From: an uncultured Lachnospiraceae bacterium
Lineage (GTDB): Bacteria > Bacillota > Clostridia > Lachnospirales > Lachnospiraceae
DNA length: 64,000 bases
Direction of reading: 5' to 3'
Assembly: GCA_910578345.1 (NCBI GenBank)
Contig: CAJTRA010000003.1
Location: 1-64,000, forward strand
The notes under the pieces were generated by a model. That model saw only the letters and a list, made by a program, of their open reading frames with translations. It was not told the origin of the DNA and did not search any database. The stretch's first letter is position 1, and every line of letters begins with the position of its first letter. Positions 51,733 through 60,251 of this stretch are shown here, one piece after another. The position numbers and the translations under genes are program-made.

Positions 51733-52257
51733 ATGAAACTGAGACGTGCTTTGATCACAGCAGTGCTGATCTTTCTATGCTTCCTGTTACAGTGCACCGT
51801 TTTTCGGGGACTGGCTTTCGGCGGGATCGTCCCGAATCTTATGATCGTGCTCACGGCCTCTTTCGGCTTTATGAGAGGAGAGAAGACCGGGCTTGTGATC
51901 GGTTTTTTTTGTGGGCTTCTGGTAGACACCTTTTTTGGAAATACAATAGGGTTTTATGCCCTTCTCTATATGTACATCGGTTACATGAACGGTAAATTCT
52001 GCACGATTTTCTATCCGCAGGATATCAAGCTGCCGATCGCGCTTATCCTTGGAAGCGATCTCTTTTATGGATTTATCTGTTATGTGATTTTGTTTTTGCT
52101 GAGAAGCCGGTTTGATCTTCGCTACTATTTCATGAATATTATACTGCCGGAGATCGTTTATACGATTGTAGTCACTATATTTTTGTATCCGCTCATTCTT
52201 TGGATCAATACTTGTCTGGAGCGCAGCGAACTAAGGAGTGGTAAGAAGTTTGTTTGA
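51733..52257 (+). CDS. mreD: Rod shape-determining protein MreD
   Basis: 174 residues, hydrophobic, about five or six membrane helices. Start at ATG 51733 with GGAGGACCTGGT upstream. Family features: FLCFLLQCTVFRGLAFGGIVPNLMIVLTASFGFMRGEKTG and GLLVDTFFGNTIGFYAL. It links MreC to the membrane elongation complex. Stop overlaps the likely start of the PBP2 gene. Confidence 0.93.
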   Translation: MKLRRALITAVLIFLCFLLQCTVFRGLAFGGIVPNLMIVLTASFGFMRGEKTGLVIGFFCGLLVDTFFGNTIGFYALLYMYIGYMNGKFCTIFYPQDIKLPIALILGSDLFYGFICYVILFLLRSRFDLRYYFMNIILPEIVYTIVVTIFLYPLILWINTCLERSELRSGKKFV

Positions 52258-55129
52258 GCATATATGGGAACGTTTTAAAGAAAATTTCATGAATATGGTT
52301 ACTTCCAGACTGCTCCTTCTCGTGCTGGTGCTGTTTGGCATGGGCGGGTATCTGATCTACACGATTTTTCAACTGCAGATTGTACATGGAGAAGAGTATT
52401 TCAACAACTTCCAGCTAAGGATCACAAGAGAGCGTACCATTCCGGCCACTAGGGGCAATATTTTGGACCGTAACGGGAATCTGCTGGCTTACAATGAACT
52501 GGCATATTCTGTCACGATCGAGGATGTGTATGAATCAGGCAGGCGCAAGAATGCAAGATTAAATGACACGATCTACCGTCTGATTTCCATGATCGAACGC
52601 TGCGGGGACAGTATCATCAATGATTTCCATATTGTACTGGACAACCATGGCAATTATCAGTTCAGTGTGGAGGGTACTCAGCTTCTCCGTTTTTTGGCGG
52701 ACGTCTATGGACATGCCACGATCGATGATGATGATTTCAAAGAAAAAGAGAAGACCGCGACGCCGGATGAGGTAATGGATTATCTGTGCAGCAGCAGCCG
52801 CTACGGAGTAGGCGACTATACGGATCCGGAGGATTCTTCTACGTTTGTTGCAGGCATGGGATATACGAAGGAAGAGATCCTTAAGATCGTTACCATACGG
52901 TTTGCCATGAATGCCAACAGTTATCAGCGCTATATTGCCACAACTGTGGCAAATAACGTGTCAGAAGAGACGGTAGCGGTGGTTATGGAACATGCCGATG
53001 TATTAGACGGCGTAGCGATTGCGGAGGGAACTGTCCGCAAATACAATGAAAGCATCTATTACTCGCAGATTATCGGCTATACCGGTAAGGTCAATCCTGA
53101 AGAGCTGGTGACGCTGCAGGAACAGAATGAATCTTATGATCTAAATGATACCGTGGGAAAATCAGGGATCGAATCTTCCATGGAGATCGAACTGCAAGGC
53201 GCCAAGGGGACAGAGACTGTCTATGTGGATAATCTAGGTAAAGTGATTGAGACGAGGGACAGGGTGGAGCCAGTGGCCGGAAATGATGTCTGGCTTACGC
53301 TGGACACCGATCTGCAGAAAGTGGGATATCATCTGTTGGAATCTAAACTGGCGGCAATTCTGCTGGCCCGGATGGACAATATCAAAGAGTATCATGTTCC
53401 GGAAGGCGGCAGCGGCGGTGATATCAGGATTCCGATCTATGATGTTTATTTTGCGTGCATTAATAATAATATCATTGATACGGCCCATTTTGCAGACAGG
53501 GATGCGAAGGAGACAGAGAAGCTGGTCCATCAGACCTATCTGGATAAAAAGGCAAACGTGCGTCAGACGCTGCGGGAGGAATTGGAAGAGACGTGTACGC
53601 CTTATGATCAACTCACAGTGGAATACCAGAATTACCAAAGCTATATTGTCTCCATGCTTTATGAGAATGATATCATTATGAAATCTGTCATTGACCAGAA
53701 CGATGCAACTTACATTGCCTGGACAAAGGATGAGGTGATCAGTCTCAATGAATATCTGAATTATGCGATTGCCCAGAACTGGGTCAATGTGTCAAGACTG
53801 GATATTGATTCACGGTATTCAGATTCTGTGGAGATCTATCAAAAGATTATGGATTATATTTTTGAGAAGCTGGACGCCGATGATGATTTCGACAAGCGGC
53901 TTTACCGCTATATGATCAATAACGATGAACTGACCGGCAGACAGATCTGTGAACTCCTGCTGGAACAGGATTTGGTGGAGCTGACGGAGGAGGAGCAGCG
54001 GCAGTTTGAAGCCGGAGCGGAGACCGCATATGTCTTCATGCGCAAGCGCATTGAGAATCTGGACATTACCCCGGCGCAGCTTGCGCTGGATCCCCATTCC
54101 GGCTCTATCGTCGTTACAGATGTAAAGACCGGCAATGTGCTGGCGTTAGTATCGTATCCGAGTTATGACAACAATAAGATGGCAAACGGGGTAGACGCCG
54201 CCTATTTTGCAAGCTTACAGAGTGACCTGTCTTCGCCGCTCATCAATTATGCGACACAGCAGCGGACAGCGCCAGGATCGACGTTCAAGATCGTGTCGTC
54301 TACTGCGGGCCTGACAGAAGGGGCCATATCCACTTCGGATGTTATTTTCTGTTCGGGAATTTTTGATAAGATCACGCCGCCGCCTAGGTGCTGGCGGCTT
54401 GCCGGACATGGTTCCCTGGATGTGACAGGGGGCATTCAGCATTCCTGCAACGGATTTTTCTATGAAGTCGGTTATCGGCTCGGTATTGTAGGCGATACGT
54501 ATAACAATGATGTGGCGCTGAACAAACTGGCGAAAGCGGCAGATTTGTTTGGGCTGACAGAGACATCCGGTGTGGAGATTGAAGAGTATACTCCGGTGGT
54601 TTCGGATGAGGATGCTGTCCGTACTGCGATCGGCCACGGTAACAGTGATTATACGACGGCCGGCCTTGCGCGATATGTTACAACCATCGCCAACGGCGGA
54701 ACATGTTATAATTTAACATTAGTAGACAGAATAGAGAACAAGAACACAGATTATGTGTACAACAATGAGGCGCAGGTGCGCAATCAGATCGACATGGACG
54801 AGGCGTATTGGGACGCCATCCATACGGGCATGCGCAGGGTCGTGGAAGGCAAGAGATATTATGCGGATCTGGATGTCAATGTGGCCGGCAAGACGGGTAC
54901 GGCGCAGGAAAACCGCAACCGTCCCAATCACGCGCTCTTTATCAGTTACGCGCCCTACGAAGATCCGGAAATATCTGTAACGGTGCGTGTGGCTTGCGGA
55001 TATACTTCGGACTATAGTGCACAGATTGCAAGAGACGTCTATGCATACTATTTCGGCTTGAAGGACGAGAGCGAGATCATCACAGGAACCGCAGGCGCTT
55101 TAGAAGGCGGTGAGATTAACGCTGACTAA
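52250..55129 (+). CDS. mrdA: Class B penicillin-binding protein 2 (MrdA) with a large insertion
   Basis: 959 residues from a TTG at 52250, eleven bases after AAGGAG; a GTG at 52238 abuts that site. One membrane helix near residues 20-40, PBP dimerisation domain (about 55-330), then the transpeptidase domain whose three motifs are S677-T-F-K, S732-C-N and K881-T-G. Compared with usual PBP2 (600-700 residues) about 250 extra residues, roughly 365-612, are inserted between TLDTDLQKVGYHLLE and the start of the catalytic core GSIVVTDVKTG. The insert is acidic and helical. Works with RodA and MreBCD in elongation. Confidence 0.93.
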   Translation: MFEHIWERFKENFMNMVTSRLLLLVLVLFGMGGYLIYTIFQLQIVHGEEYFNNFQLRITRERTIPATRGNILDRNGNLLAYNELAYSVTIEDVYESGRRKNARLNDTIYRLISMIERCGDSIINDFHIVLDNHGNYQFSVEGTQLLRFLADVYGHATIDDDDFKEKEKTATPDEVMDYLCSSSRYGVGDYTDPEDSSTFVAGMGYTKEEILKIVTIRFAMNANSYQRYIATTVANNVSEETVAVVMEHADVLDGVAIAEGTVRKYNESIYYSQIIGYTGKVNPEELVTLQEQNESYDLNDTVGKSGIESSMEIELQGAKGTETVYVDNLGKVIETRDRVEPVAGNDVWLTLDTDLQKVGYHLLESKLAAILLARMDNIKEYHVPEGGSGGDIRIPIYDVYFACINNNIIDTAHFADRDAKETEKLVHQTYLDKKANVRQTLREELEETCTPYDQLTVEYQNYQSYIVSMLYENDIIMKSVIDQNDATYIAWTKDEVISLNEYLNYAIAQNWVNVSRLDIDSRYSDSVEIYQKIMDYIFEKLDADDDFDKRLYRYMINNDELTGRQICELLLEQDLVELTEEEQRQFEAGAETAYVFMRKRIENLDITPAQLALDPHSGSIVVTDVKTGNVLALVSYPSYDNNKMANGVDAAYFASLQSDLSSPLINYATQQRTAPGSTFKIVSSTAGLTEGAISTSDVIFCSGIFDKITPPPRCWRLAGHGSLDVTGGIQHSCNGFFYEVGYRLGIVGDTYNNDVALNKLAKAADLFGLTETSGVEIEEYTPVVSDEDAVRTAIGHGNSDYTTAGLARYVTTIANGGTCYNLTLVDRIENKNTDYVYNNEAQVRNQIDMDEAYWDAIHTGMRRVVEGKRYYADLDVNVAGKTGTAQENRNRPNHALFISYAPYEDPEISVTVRVACGYTSDYSAQIARDVYAYYFGLKDESEIITGTAGALEGGEINAD

Positions 55130-55166
55130 GAAACGGGTATCAGACTTTAATGGAGGATAAATTCAT

Positions 55167-55847
55167 ATGAAAAATGCGGTTATTATCAAAAGTTTTCAAA
55201 ATGGCCTTTCCATCTGGCTTGATGATGAGATGCCGTTCGCACAGTTGATCGAGGAGATCGCCTTTAAATTTCGGGAATCTGCCCATTTCTTCAAGGATGC
55301 CAGTATGGTTCTTTCTTTTGAAGGGCGTATCTTATCGGATCTGGAAGAACGGCAGATCGTCAATACCATTACGGCCAATTCTTCCTTGAACATTGTATGC
55401 ATTGTCGGTAAGAATGAGGAGACCAACAAGAATTATGTCAAGGCGCTGCAGAAACTGTCGTTCCACCAGCAGATCATGGAGAACGCGGGGCAGTTCTATA
55501 AAGGGACATTAAAGGATGGACAGACACTGGAGACAGAAAACAGCGTGATAGTCTTAGGAGATGTGTATCCCGGCGCGCGCATTGTGTCGAATAAAGATAT
55601 TGTGATCCTGGGCGGCCTTTATGGACAGGCTTATGCCGGCGGCAGCGGAGACGAGGGTCACTTTGTGGTAGCGCTTGAAATGTCACCGGAAAAACTAAAG
55701 ATCGGTGATTTCAAATATAAAACATCAGAAAAACAGAGCAAATGGTCGATCAAACCGAAGGTGCAGCCTAAGATTGCTTATGTGGAAGACGGAAGAGTTA
55801 TTATGGAGCCAATCACCAAAGAATTACTGAACAATCTGCCAGTGTGA
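55167..55847 (+). CDS. minC: Septum site-determining protein MinC
   Basis: 226 residues. N-terminal domain (about 1-100) that inhibits FtsZ polymerisation, and the C-terminal beta-helix that binds MinD and FtsZ: VIVLGDVYPGARIVSNKDIVILGGLYGQAYAG (residues 125-156) is the family's repeated turn. Only 37 bases after PBP2. Followed by a 122-base gap with a perfect hairpin before minD, unlike the tight spacing around it. Confidence 0.93.
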   Translation: MKNAVIIKSFQNGLSIWLDDEMPFAQLIEEIAFKFRESAHFFKDASMVLSFEGRILSDLEERQIVNTITANSSLNIVCIVGKNEETNKNYVKALQKLSFHQQIMENAGQFYKGTLKDGQTLETENSVIVLGDVYPGARIVSNKDIVILGGLYGQAYAGGSGDEGHFVVALEMSPEKLKIGDFKYKTSEKQSKWSIKPKVQPKIAYVEDGRVIMEPITKELLNNLPV

Positions 55848-55869
55848 GGATAAACCTTTCAGGCTGGCG

Positions 55870-55898
55870 GCAAGCATGCAGTATGAGCGCATGCTTGC
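55870..55898 (+). other. Perfect 10-bp hairpin between minC and minD
   Basis: GCAAGCATGC at 55870-55879 and GCATGCTTGC at 55889-55898, nine-base loop, no T-run. It could set relative MinC and MinD amounts by RNA processing or translation effects. Function inferred from position. Confidence 0.5.
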
Positions 55899-55969
55899 AG
55901 GGCAGGTTATCTGGTCTGCTCTTGTTCGGGGGACGATAATACATCATATTAGGAGGGCATCGAGAAGAT

Positions 55970-56761
55970 ATGAGTGAAGTAATTGTCGTCACATCAGGAA
56001 AAGGCGGAGTAGGCAAGACCACTACTTCCGCAAACGTTGGCACAGGTCTGGCCGCTATGGGCAAGAAGGTAATCTTGATTGATACCGATATTGGACTGCG
56101 TAATCTGGACGTGGTCATGGGGTTGGAAAACAGAATTGTCTATAATCTGGTGGATGTGGTGGAGGGAAACTGCCGGATCAAACAGGCAATCATCCGGGAC
56201 AAAAGATATCCTACCCTGTTCTTACTTCCTTCTGCACAGACCAGAGATAAGAGCGCGGTCAATCCTTCTCAGATGGTAAGAATGATCAGTCATTTAAAAG
56301 ATCAGTTCGACTATATCATCCTGGATTGTCCGGCAGGAATCGAACAGGGATTCCAGAACGCCATTGCAGGCGCAGACAGGGCGCTTGTCATTACAACGCC
56401 GGAGGTTTCCGCGATCCGGGATGCAGACCGCATCATCGGGCTTTTGGAAGCAAATGAGATACATAAGATAGATTTGATCATCAACCGGATCCGCTACGAT
56501 ATGATCAAACGAGGAGATATGATGTCTTCTGAGGACGTAGTGGAGATTCTTTCCCTGCCGCTTTTGGGGATGGTTCCTGATGACGAAAACGTGGTGATCG
56601 CCACCAATCAGGGAGAACCGTTAGTTGGCAGCAATACGCTGGCGGGCCGGGCCTACCAGAATATCTGCTACAGGATTCTCGGAAGAGAAGTTCCTTTTCT
56701 CGATCTGGAAAAGGGTGTTTCATTCTGGGCCAGGGTATCAGGTATCTTTCATAAGGGTTAG
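55970..56761 (+). CDS. minD: Septum site-determining ATPase MinD
   Basis: 263 residues. Deviant Walker A KGGVGKTT at 11-18, VILIDTDIGLRNLDVVMGLENRIVYNLVDVVEGNC, switch II YIILDCPAGIEQGFQNAI and the amphipathic C-terminal membrane-targeting helix (ending FWARVSGIFHKG). ATP-dependent dimer that recruits MinC to the membrane and is released by MinE, encoded next. AGGAGGGC precedes the ATG. Confidence 0.97.
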   Translation: MSEVIVVTSGKGGVGKTTTSANVGTGLAAMGKKVILIDTDIGLRNLDVVMGLENRIVYNLVDVVEGNCRIKQAIIRDKRYPTLFLLPSAQTRDKSAVNPSQMVRMISHLKDQFDYIILDCPAGIEQGFQNAIAGADRALVITTPEVSAIRDADRIIGLLEANEIHKIDLIINRIRYDMIKRGDMMSSEDVVEILSLPLLGMVPDDENVVIATNQGEPLVGSNTLAGRAYQNICYRILGREVPFLDLEKGVSFWARVSGIFHKG

Positions 56762-56772
56762 GGGGGATCATA

Positions 56773-57039
56773 GTGTTTAAAAATATTCTGAAACGAAAAA
56801 GTTCCAGGGAGATTGCAAAGGACCGGTTGAAGATTCTGTTGATCTCCGACCGGGTCAACTGCTCTCCGGAGATGATGGAAATGATCAAAAATGATATTGC
56901 GCAAGTCATTTCCAAGTACATGAAGATCGATACAAAGAGTATGGAGATCCAGATCACAAAGACGGGAAATAAGGGACGTGGTCTTAAGAATCCGACGTTG
57001 TATGCGAATATACCGATCCTGGATCTGAAAAATGATTAA
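56773..57039 (+). CDS. minE: Cell division topological specificity factor MinE
   Basis: 88 residues from GTG 56773. The anti-MinCD helix AKDRLKILLISDRVNCSPEMMEMIKNDIAQVISKYMKID is clear, followed by the dimerisation strands. The presence of MinE with MinD suggests an oscillating Min system, unlike the DivIVA/MinJ static system of Bacillus. Eleven bases after minD. Confidence 0.92.
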   Translation: MFKNILKRKSSREIAKDRLKILLISDRVNCSPEMMEMIKNDIAQVISKYMKIDTKSMEIQITKTGNKGRGLKNPTLYANIPILDLKND

Positions 57040-57083
57040 AACAGGTTTTCAGCCTGAATAAGCAAAGAAAGGAGATGACTGTG

Positions 57084-58196
57084 ATGCTTCGCCAATACCA
57101 TATCAGAGATTATGACTTCAAATTGATTGTTCTGGTATCGGCGCTTACGGTGATTGGCATTCTGGCAATCGGAAGCGCTGCTACGGAATCCTTACAGACC
57201 AAACAGCTGGCGGGATTTGTGCTCGGCCTCTTTCTGATGTTAGTTATCTCCTTGTTTGATTATTCTGCACTGTTACGTCTATACTGGCTGATCTACCTTC
57301 TGAATATAGGGCTTTTGACTCTGGTCAGGGCGATTGGGGTAGAAGTCAACGGTGCGAAGCGATGGGTCAATATTTTAGGAATCCAGTTTCAGCCTTCGGA
57401 GACGGCCAAGATCATGCTGATCCTGTTTTTTGCACAGTTTATTCTGAAACACAAGGAGGAGATGCATTCTTTCAAGATCATCTGCATGTGTGTGCTGCTG
57501 TTTCTGCCGCCGATTATACTGATCTATAAACAGCCTGATTTATCTACCAGCGTTATGGTCGGGCTGGTGTTTTGTGTGATCCTTCTCATAGGGGGGATCA
57601 GCTGGAAATATATCATCGGTGCGATTGCAGTTGCCGTGCCGGCCTTTATCATTCTGTTGATGCTTATCCTGCAGCCGGACCAGGAGATTATCAATGGTTT
57701 CCAGCAGGAGCGCATTTTGGCCTGGATCTATCCGGAAGAATACGCCATGACTACCGCGTATCAACAGAATAACTCCATTATTGCAATCGGTTCCGGTATG
57801 CTGTACGGGAAAGGATATAAGACCAATGAGATCAGTTCCGTCAAAAATGGAAATTTTATTTCGGAGCCGGAAACAGACTTTATTTACGCGGTTATTGGGG
57901 AAGAATTTGGATTTGTTGGAGGCTGTGCTGTAATTGTGTTATTGATTTTAATCTCATTTGAATGTATTATGGTAGCTAGGAGGGCAAAGGATCTTGCCGG
58001 GACGATCATTGCTGCCGGGGTAGCGGCAATGATTGGTTTTCAGGGAATCATTAATATTTCAGTAGCCACAGGGGTCATCCCGAATACAGGGATCCCGCTT
58101 CCGTTTGTGAGTTATGGCCTGACTTCTTTAGTCAGCCTGTATATAGGTGTGGGGTTTGTACTGAATGTACGGTTACAATGCAAAAAAATGATATAA
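57084..58196 (+). CDS. rodA: SEDS glycosyltransferase RodA
   Basis: 370 residues from ATG 57084 (nine bases after AAAGGAG; an ATG right at that site is less likely). About ten membrane helices, SEDS signatures WVNILGIQFQPSETAKIMLILFFA, YKQPDLSTSVMVGLVF, EPETDFIYAVIGEEFGFVGG (with the catalytic Asp) and NTGIPLPFVSYGLTSLV. It polymerises glycan strands for elongation together with PBP2. Last of the mre-PBP2-min-rodA run, followed directly by the MGS-like gene. Confidence 0.95.
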   Translation: MLRQYHIRDYDFKLIVLVSALTVIGILAIGSAATESLQTKQLAGFVLGLFLMLVISLFDYSALLRLYWLIYLLNIGLLTLVRAIGVEVNGAKRWVNILGIQFQPSETAKIMLILFFAQFILKHKEEMHSFKIICMCVLLFLPPIILIYKQPDLSTSVMVGLVFCVILLIGGISWKYIIGAIAVAVPAFIILLMLILQPDQEIINGFQQERILAWIYPEEYAMTTAYQQNNSIIAIGSGMLYGKGYKTNEISSVKNGNFISEPETDFIYAVIGEEFGFVGGCAVIVLLILISFECIMVARRAKDLAGTIIAAGVAAMIGFQGIINISVATGVIPNTGIPLPFVSYGLTSLVSLYIGVGFVLNVRLQCKKMI

Positions 58197-58213
58197 GTAA
58201 AGAGGGTGTTATT

Positions 58214-58609
58214 ATGAACATTGCGTTGATTGCGCATGATGCAAAGAAAAAACTGATGCAGAATTTCTGTATCGCTTATCGGGGAATCTTAAGTAAAAAC
58301 GAATTGTACGCAACGGGAACAACGGGAAGACTGATTGAAGAAGTTACCAATCTTTCAATCCATAAGTATCTTGCCGGACATTTGGGCGGCGCACAACAGA
58401 TCGGCGCACAGATTGAGCATAACCAGATCGACCTTGTGATTTTTCTGAGGGATCCGCTTTATCCGAAATCTCATGAGCCGGATGTCAATAATGTTGTGAT
58501 GTTGTGTGATAAGCATAATATTCCACTGGCAACAAATCTTGCCTCTGCGGAACTGTTGATCAAATCACTCGAAAGAGGAGATCTTGAGTGGCGTGAAATG
58601 TACAAATAA
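58214..58609 (+). CDS. Methylglyoxal synthase-like protein with catalytic Asp replaced by Ala
   Basis: 131 residues from ATG 58214 (AGAGGG seven bases upstream; an upstream in-frame ATG inside rodA gives an odd N-terminus). MGS fold signatures: IALIAHDAKKKLM, ELYATGTTGRL, IGAQIEHNQIDLVIFLRDPL, SHEPDVNN, IPLATNLASAELL. The conserved GGDQQ motif reads GGAQQ, with Ala60 at the position of the proposed catalytic base (Asp71 in E. coli). The His of IAHD and the acidic residues of the DPL and HEPDV motifs are kept. I infer loss or change of phosphate elimination from DHAP. It lies between rodA and a carboxypeptidase gene. Confidence 0.85.
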   Translation: MNIALIAHDAKKKLMQNFCIAYRGILSKNELYATGTTGRLIEEVTNLSIHKYLAGHLGGAQQIGAQIEHNQIDLVIFLRDPLYPKSHEPDVNNVVMLCDKHNIPLATNLASAELLIKSLERGDLEWREMYK

Positions 58610-58610
58610 A

Positions 58611-59582
58611 ATGATAAAATGCAGGATTTTGGCCATTGTTGCTGCTGCGGCTGTCTTCTCTGCAGGCTGTGGCAGCCAACAGTATGATATGGCTTACAAA
58701 CTGAATAACGATGTGAGCAGCTTTCAGCTTGCGGGTACGGCTGCATCCCAGGAGACTTTGTCAACGTTTGCCTCAGATCTGTGTGTCGCTGGCGATGGAA
58801 ATGTATCCGCAGCGAGTCTATCCCTGCCGGATGTGGGGGCGGCGGCTCTTTTTAACTTAAAGAGTCTGGATACGGTTTATGCCAGGAATGCAAATGAACA
58901 ATTACATCCCGCCAGCCTGACAAAAGTTATGACGGCTCTTGTCGCCATCAAGTACGGCTCCCCGGACCAGATGCTGACAGCTTCGGAGAATGTGAGAATT
59001 ACGGAGCAGGGGGCCACGTTATGCGGCGTGAATCCGGGCGACCAGATGACCCTGGATCAGGCGCTACATGTGCTCTTGCTGCAGTCGGCCAATGATGTGG
59101 CAATTATGATCGCAGAAGGGGTGTCAGGCTCCGTGGAAGAGTTTGTAGCTGCAATGAACCGGGAGGCACAGGCTCTTGGCGCTACGAACTGCAACTTTAC
59201 CAATCCTAACGGTTTGACCGAAGAAGGTCATTTCGCGACCGCTTATGATATGTATCTGATCTTTCAGGAAGCTATCCAGTACGACCTGTTTAACCAGATC
59301 ATACAGATGGCGGCCTATTCAACGACCTATCGGGACAGAAACGGCAACGAGAAGGCGCTGGATCTCAAGACTTCTAACCGCTATCTGCGCGGCACCTGGG
59401 AGATGCCTCCGAACGTCACTGTCATTGGTGGCAAGACAGGCACGACGACGGCGGCGGGGAGTTGTCTGGTACTGCTTGCCAAAGGAAGCGATGGTACGCC
59501 GTATGTGTCCGTTATCATGAAAGATTCCTCAGGAGATCAGCTCTACACGGACATGACAAATCTATTGGGACTTATCAAATAA
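58611..59582 (+). CDS. D-alanyl-D-alanine carboxypeptidase, peptidase S11 family
   Basis: 323 residues from ATG 58611, one base after the MGS-like stop, consistent with translational reinitiation; GTG 58593 and TTG 58584 are alternatives closer to GAGGAG. N-terminal helix and lipobox-like FSAG-Cys suggest a lipoprotein. Active-site motifs: S102-L-T-K105, S159-A-N161, K275-T-G. It trims the terminal D-Ala from pentapeptides in wall peptidoglycan, controlling cross-linking. Its linkage with elongation genes suggests it belongs to the cylinder-wall machinery. Confidence 0.93.
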   Translation: MIKCRILAIVAAAAVFSAGCGSQQYDMAYKLNNDVSSFQLAGTAASQETLSTFASDLCVAGDGNVSAASLSLPDVGAAALFNLKSLDTVYARNANEQLHPASLTKVMTALVAIKYGSPDQMLTASENVRITEQGATLCGVNPGDQMTLDQALHVLLLQSANDVAIMIAEGVSGSVEEFVAAMNREAQALGATNCNFTNPNGLTEEGHFATAYDMYLIFQEAIQYDLFNQIIQMAAYSTTYRDRNGNEKALDLKTSNRYLRGTWEMPPNVTVIGGKTGTTTAAGSCLVLLAKGSDGTPYVSVIMKDSSGDQLYTDMTNLLGLIK

Positions 59583-59604
59583 TAGAGTCAAATATACTTT
59601 ATAG

Positions 59605-59633
59605 TTGTTTTTTTATCTCGTTTCACTTATAAT
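59605..59633 (+). promoter_or_regulatory. Sigma-A-type promoter for the P-loop gene
   Basis: TTGTTT, 17-base spacer, TATAAT. It lies in the 144-base gap before the next gene. Confidence 0.75.
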
Positions 59634-59726
59634 ATGTTTAGATGAAGTAATATCATAATTTTTACACAGCAGTTTCAGTTTCACTGCCACAATTATACCA
59701 ATATTTTACTTTAGGAGGGTTTCATC

Positions 59727-60146
59727 ATGATTCAGTTAATCGTTGGCAACAAGGGAAAAGGAAAGACCAAACACTTATTGGATAAAGTGAATACAGAAAT
59801 CAAAGATGTAGAAGGAAACGTTGTTTATCTGGACAAGAGCAGGAAGCATATGTTCGAGTTGAATAATAAGATCAGATTAATTGATGTACCAGATTATCTT
59901 GTATCAAACAGTGATGAATTCATTGGTTTTATTTGTGGTATTATTTCGCAGGATCATGATCTGCAGTATATGTATCTTGACAGTTTTCTGCAGATTGCCT
60001 GCCTGAAGGAAGACGAGATCGAAGCTACGATTGGCAAATTAGAGACAATCAGCGCGAAGTTCCATGTTGATTTTGTATTGAGTATTTCTGTTGATGAGAG
60101 TGCATTGCCAGAGAACATGAAATCCAAGGTTATTATTTCCCTGTAA
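59727..60146 (+). CDS. P-loop protein of unknown function, 139 residues
   Basis: The N-terminus has a Walker A motif GNKGKGKT at 7-14, directly after a strand, and an acidic strand YMYLDSFLQI around residue 75-85 that could be Walker B. No helicase or transporter motif. The protein is small for a full P-loop NTPase and lacks an obvious partner. I recognise no family and only infer nucleotide binding. GGAGGG precedes the ATG. A terminator follows, so it is monocistronic. Confidence 0.7.
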   Translation: MIQLIVGNKGKGKTKHLLDKVNTEIKDVEGNVVYLDKSRKHMFELNNKIRLIDVPDYLVSNSDEFIGFICGIISQDHDLQYMYLDSFLQIACLKEDEIEATIGKLETISAKFHVDFVLSISVDESALPENMKSKVIISL

Positions 60147-60180
60147 GTTTTCTACATAATTGATCATTGTGTAATTCCAT

Positions 60181-60207
60181 AAAACCTCGGATATTCCGAG
60201 GTTTTTC
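60181..60207 (+). terminator. Terminator after the P-loop gene
   Basis: AAAACCTCGGA, three-base loop, TCCGAGGTTTTT; strong stem with T-run. Confidence 0.85.
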
Positions 60208-60251
60208 ATATGTAACTTTGTGGTAGCTGGTGCCTGAAAGGAGAGGCCTGT

